A DNA stretch of 16,818 bases from Planctomycetaceae bacterium (lineage in GTDB: Bacteria > Planctomycetota > Planctomycetia > Pirellulales > Thermoguttaceae). Position 1 is the stretch's first letter, and the number at the start of each line of letters is the position of its first letter. The stretch covers positions 1 through 16,818 of the forward strand of contig JAITBS010000012.1 of assembly GCA_031283515.1 (NCBI GenBank), given 5' to 3'. The notes below the pieces were generated by a model, which saw only the letters and a list, made by a program, of their open reading frames with translations, had not been told where the DNA came from and searched no databases. This document shows, piece by piece, positions 14,739-16,818 of this stretch. The translations under genes and the position numbers were made by a program.

Positions 14739-14792
14739 CAGGTAGGCAAGTTGCGCCGATGCGATATTTTGGCGAGACGTTGCCTACCTTTT
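14739..14792. repeat. Long hairpin related to the core of the 3714-3985 element
   Basis: AGGTAGGCAA (14740-14749) and TTGCCTACCT (14780-14789) form a perfect 10-bp outer stem; CGCC (14754-14757) with GGCG (14771-14774) forms an inner one. The 22 bases at 14771-14792, read on the minus strand, match 3765-3786 at 20 of 22. The other arm resembles 3913-3935. So it looks like a shortened copy of that element's interior without its CACTGATATATTAC ends. It sits between the HEAT-repeat gene stop (14814) and mazE, and has no T-tail on the minus strand. Confidence 0.6.
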
Positions 14793-14813
14793 GAATTGCG
14801 GAAATAGGACGAA

Positions 14814-16433
14814 TTATTCATTTCCACGAAGCGATCTTGAGTCTAATTCTATTTGATTTTTGGGGTCGTTATGGAATTTGAGTTCATTATTGTTGTTGCC
14901 GAAAATCCAATCAACCGGTTTCGGATCAAATTCCGGAAGGTTTTTACCGAGTTTTTCGCGGTTTTCATTATACCATTTTCCCCACGCTTCTGAGTCGCGT
15001 CCGAAATTCTCACCGGTCAAACGAACCAACGCAATTTGTGCATCCCAACGCGTGTTGAAATTAAAATGGTACAAAAGCGGAATCAATTCCGGTATTGCCG
15101 TCTTGTCGCCAAGTATCCCCAACGACTTTATTGCAAAATGACGATGTGCATTGTCTTTTATCACACGTTCTCCGGCGATTTTTATGAGTAACGGTGTTGC
15201 TTTTTGGCTCTGAATCGTTGCTAAACCGAATATCGCTTTGTCGTAAGTATATGATTGTCCGGATACATAAGTATTCGGCTCCGGTTCTTTTACTTCCAAC
15301 AATTTTAGCCACTTCGCTTCCAACTCATCCCGTTGATCGCCGACTTCATAATTTTTCGGATCATAAACATACGCAAACGTATTTTCATCGAACGCAACAT
15401 AAGTTTTCTGCATTTGATTGAGCCGTTTGTACCAGTCGGATTGTTGAACTTGTTGCAGACGTTCGCTTTGCAACGATTCTTGTCCTTTGACAACGTGTTG
15501 ACTGAGCAACTCTGCGTCAAGCGGTTTCATTTCGAGCAGTTTTAATTCTGGAATTGACTCAATATTTTGCTGAAGCCAAGCCGCATCATTGGTACAAATT
15601 CCGCCGATGAGTTTTCCGTCTTTCACCCATGTTCGGAAGTATCCGGTTATTTCCTTTGTTTTCTGCAAATTATTGTTCAATTTATCGAGCAATTCGCGAG
15701 GAGTTCGCGGTTTGAAATCGCCGACCGGTTCAACAATACAAAGATGGGTGTGTTTCATGCTGTCCGGTGTTGTCCAACCAACCGGAGTTGCCTGATCGAT
15801 TGGAATGTCGAACATTCGGGCAAGTTTGAACATTGCCGTTTGAACTTCTTCCGCCAATCCTTTAAGTGTTCTATTTTGGAGATTTCCGCAATTGAGCCAT
15901 TTTCCCTCTTTTTTGATATAAAAATTACCATCGTAAAGAAGATCAAATTGCCGTATTCCCCAAACGAATGCCAATTTGTCCTGAACAATCAACACTTCAA
16001 AGATCACATTTTTCTTTTTGAAAATTTCCCGCCATTCGTCTGTGATTTTGGTTTCATCAAATTTTTCACGATCAGGAACTGGCGGATTACCGTACGACAT
16101 TTGAGACATTTGTTCATACTTGTCCGAACGTTTTGAGATGATGAGATGTTTTACTGTTGCATGAGCATTTTCGGGAGTTGTGAGATTGATTTCATCGGCA
16201 AAATCCGCAACCGTTTTATTAACCGGATACGCCTTTAATCCGTCAATCCGTAACAAAGGCAATAATGTTTTTTCATTATTGTTATTGTTTTTGTTTTCGA
16301 TTACGTTTTTCTCTGAAGTTTCGGGTGTTTGTGTTTCCTGCCCCAACACAAGCGTTGCCGTCAACAACAGTGTTACCATCAACAAAACGGCAACTCGCCC
16401 CAAAAAATCAAAATTCGTGTTGATACGTTTCAT
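14814..16433 (-). CDS. Secreted or periplasmic HEAT-repeat protein of unknown function
   Basis: I do not recognise a named family. The 539-residue protein starts with KRINTNFDF and a hydrophobic signal segment (about 13-30), likely cleaved near VLG-QE. There is no lipobox cysteine, so export past the inner membrane is predicted. Asn-rich low-complexity sequence (47-53) follows. Then comes a region (about 58-210) beginning RIDGLKAYPVNKTVADFADE, whose 'VNKTVADF...LTTPENA' phrase resembles a module I associate with planctomycete proteins. Residues 220-390 are mixed alpha/beta. Residues 397-475 form HEAT-type helical repeats (KATPLLIKIAGERV, KSLGILGDKTAIPELIPLL, WDAQIALVRLTG), ending with FGRDSEAWGKWYNENREKL. 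AAAGGAG lies upstream of the ATG. No partner gene is adjacent. A scaffold or binding role is possible from the repeats alone. Confidence 0.8.
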   Translation of the reverse strand: MKRINTNFDFLGRVAVLLMVTLLLTATLVLGQETQTPETSEKNVIENKNNNNNEKTLLPLLRIDGLKAYPVNKTVADFADEINLTTPENAHATVKHLIISKRSDKYEQMSQMSYGNPPVPDREKFDETKITDEWREIFKKKNVIFEVLIVQDKLAFVWGIRQFDLLYDGNFYIKKEGKWLNCGNLQNRTLKGLAEEVQTAMFKLARMFDIPIDQATPVGWTTPDSMKHTHLCIVEPVGDFKPRTPRELLDKLNNNLQKTKEITGYFRTWVKDGKLIGGICTNDAAWLQQNIESIPELKLLEMKPLDAELLSQHVVKGQESLQSERLQQVQQSDWYKRLNQMQKTYVAFDENTFAYVYDPKNYEVGDQRDELEAKWLKLLEVKEPEPNTYVSGQSYTYDKAIFGLATIQSQKATPLLIKIAGERVIKDNAHRHFAIKSLGILGDKTAIPELIPLLYHFNFNTRWDAQIALVRLTGENFGRDSEAWGKWYNENREKLGKNLPEFDPKPVDWIFGNNNNELKFHNDPKNQIELDSRSLRGNE

Positions 16434-16498
16434 GATTCTCTCCTTTCACGAAAGAAATTGAAAAAAATTAAAAAACAAGTTGTTAAAATACTTTTTTA

Positions 16499-16818
16499 GT
16501 AATATATCAGTGGAATTATTGTTTTTCACATTAGCCCCGATAGGGGCGTCAGGATTATAACCCGCCCCAACGGGGTGGGTTATAATTCCTTGTGAAACAA
16601 CGCCCTGAAAGGGCAGGATATTAGTTGATAGTTGAGAGTTGATAGTGGAGAGTTCGCACGCGGATTCAAAACGTTTTGGTCGTAATCCGCTTGCGAACTA
16701 TCCACTCTCCACTATCAACTCTCAACTATTCCATCGCCCTTTCAGGGCTTGTTGATTAGGGAGGATTTAACCCGCCCCGTTGGGGCGGGTTATAATCTTA
16801 ACGCCCTTTCAGGGCTAC
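16499..16818. mobile_element. Left and central part of a composite palindromic inverted-repeat element, cut by the window edge
   Basis: It starts with the canonical left terminus GTAATATATCAGTG (16499-16512). Then follow GCCCC-GATA-GGGGC (16534-16547); a hairpin with arms of about 14 bp (TTATAACCCgCCCC and complement) at 16555-16585; and GCCCT-GAA-AGGGC (16602-16614). A large palindrome comes next, with arms 16628-16666 and 16684-16729 matching apart from one mismatch and a 7-base bulge. After it come GCCCT-TTC-AGGGC (16736-16748), a 10-3-10 hairpin with loop GTT (16769-16791), and GCCCT-TTC-AGGGC again (16803-16815). The right terminus is beyond the window. No coding sequence is seen. The flank CTTTTTTA resembles the TTTTTAAG target at 3706. 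Confidence 0.75.

Overview
The window looks like chromosomal DNA of a flagellated, fairly AT-rich member of the Planctomycetota. This is inferred from the flagellin N-terminus (MTRIYTNV..., then GKDDPAGLIASEMLRSD) and from a HEAT-repeat secreted protein with the 'FGxDxEAWxKWYxENR' ending I associate with that phylum. No rRNA, tRNA, transposase or CRISPR array is visible, so the phylum call is moderate, not certain.

Layout. (1) 664-7165, all minus strand: an assimilatory sulfate cluster read right to left. It holds a compact sulfite reductase, the periplasmic sulfate-binding protein, CysT, CysW, CysA, and an iron-sulfur APS/PAPS reductase (CysH). Together they cover uptake of sulfate, reduction of activated sulfate to sulfite, and sulfite to sulfide. 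The activating enzyme (ATP sulfurylase) and siroheme synthesis genes are absent and must lie elsewhere. (2) 7630-8540, plus strand: a possible 40-residue membrane peptide overlapping by ATGA a soluble NtrB-type histidine kinase. (3) 8858-13561, plus strand: a giant flagellin of 1567 residues whose ordinary D0/D1 ends surround about 1300 residues of divergent beta-rich modules. (4) 13851-14641, minus strand: an intact mazEF toxin-antitoxin pair next to the decayed remains of two small coupled genes. (5) 14814-16433, minus strand: a secreted HEAT-repeat protein.

Between these genes lies a dense set of small non-autonomous repeats. One family ends in the inverted 14-mer GTAATATATCAGTG / CACTGATATATTAC: three complete copies (3714-3985 with a perfect 8-bp target duplication, 7208-7301, 13682-13790) and two copies cut by the window edges (1-188 and 16499-16818). 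The two edge copies carry ordered palindromes whose arms differ by compensating changes, while the loops, their order and an exact 67-bp period are kept. This is the most unusual signal in the window. A second family (GGGAATTTCTAAAAACC ends) occurs at 7382-7589 and as one end at 13829-13846. A third is a 27-nt inverted pair at 1439-1621, and a fourth is a hairpin core at 14739-14792 that matches the interior of the 3714-3985 element.

Regulation that can be read directly: a strong sigma-70-like promoter ahead of the sulfate-binding protein, a perfect dyad upstream of it, a hairpin after the sulfite reductase gene, another between the binding-protein and permease genes, and a helically phased 4 x 10-bp repeat upstream of the sulfite reductase gene.
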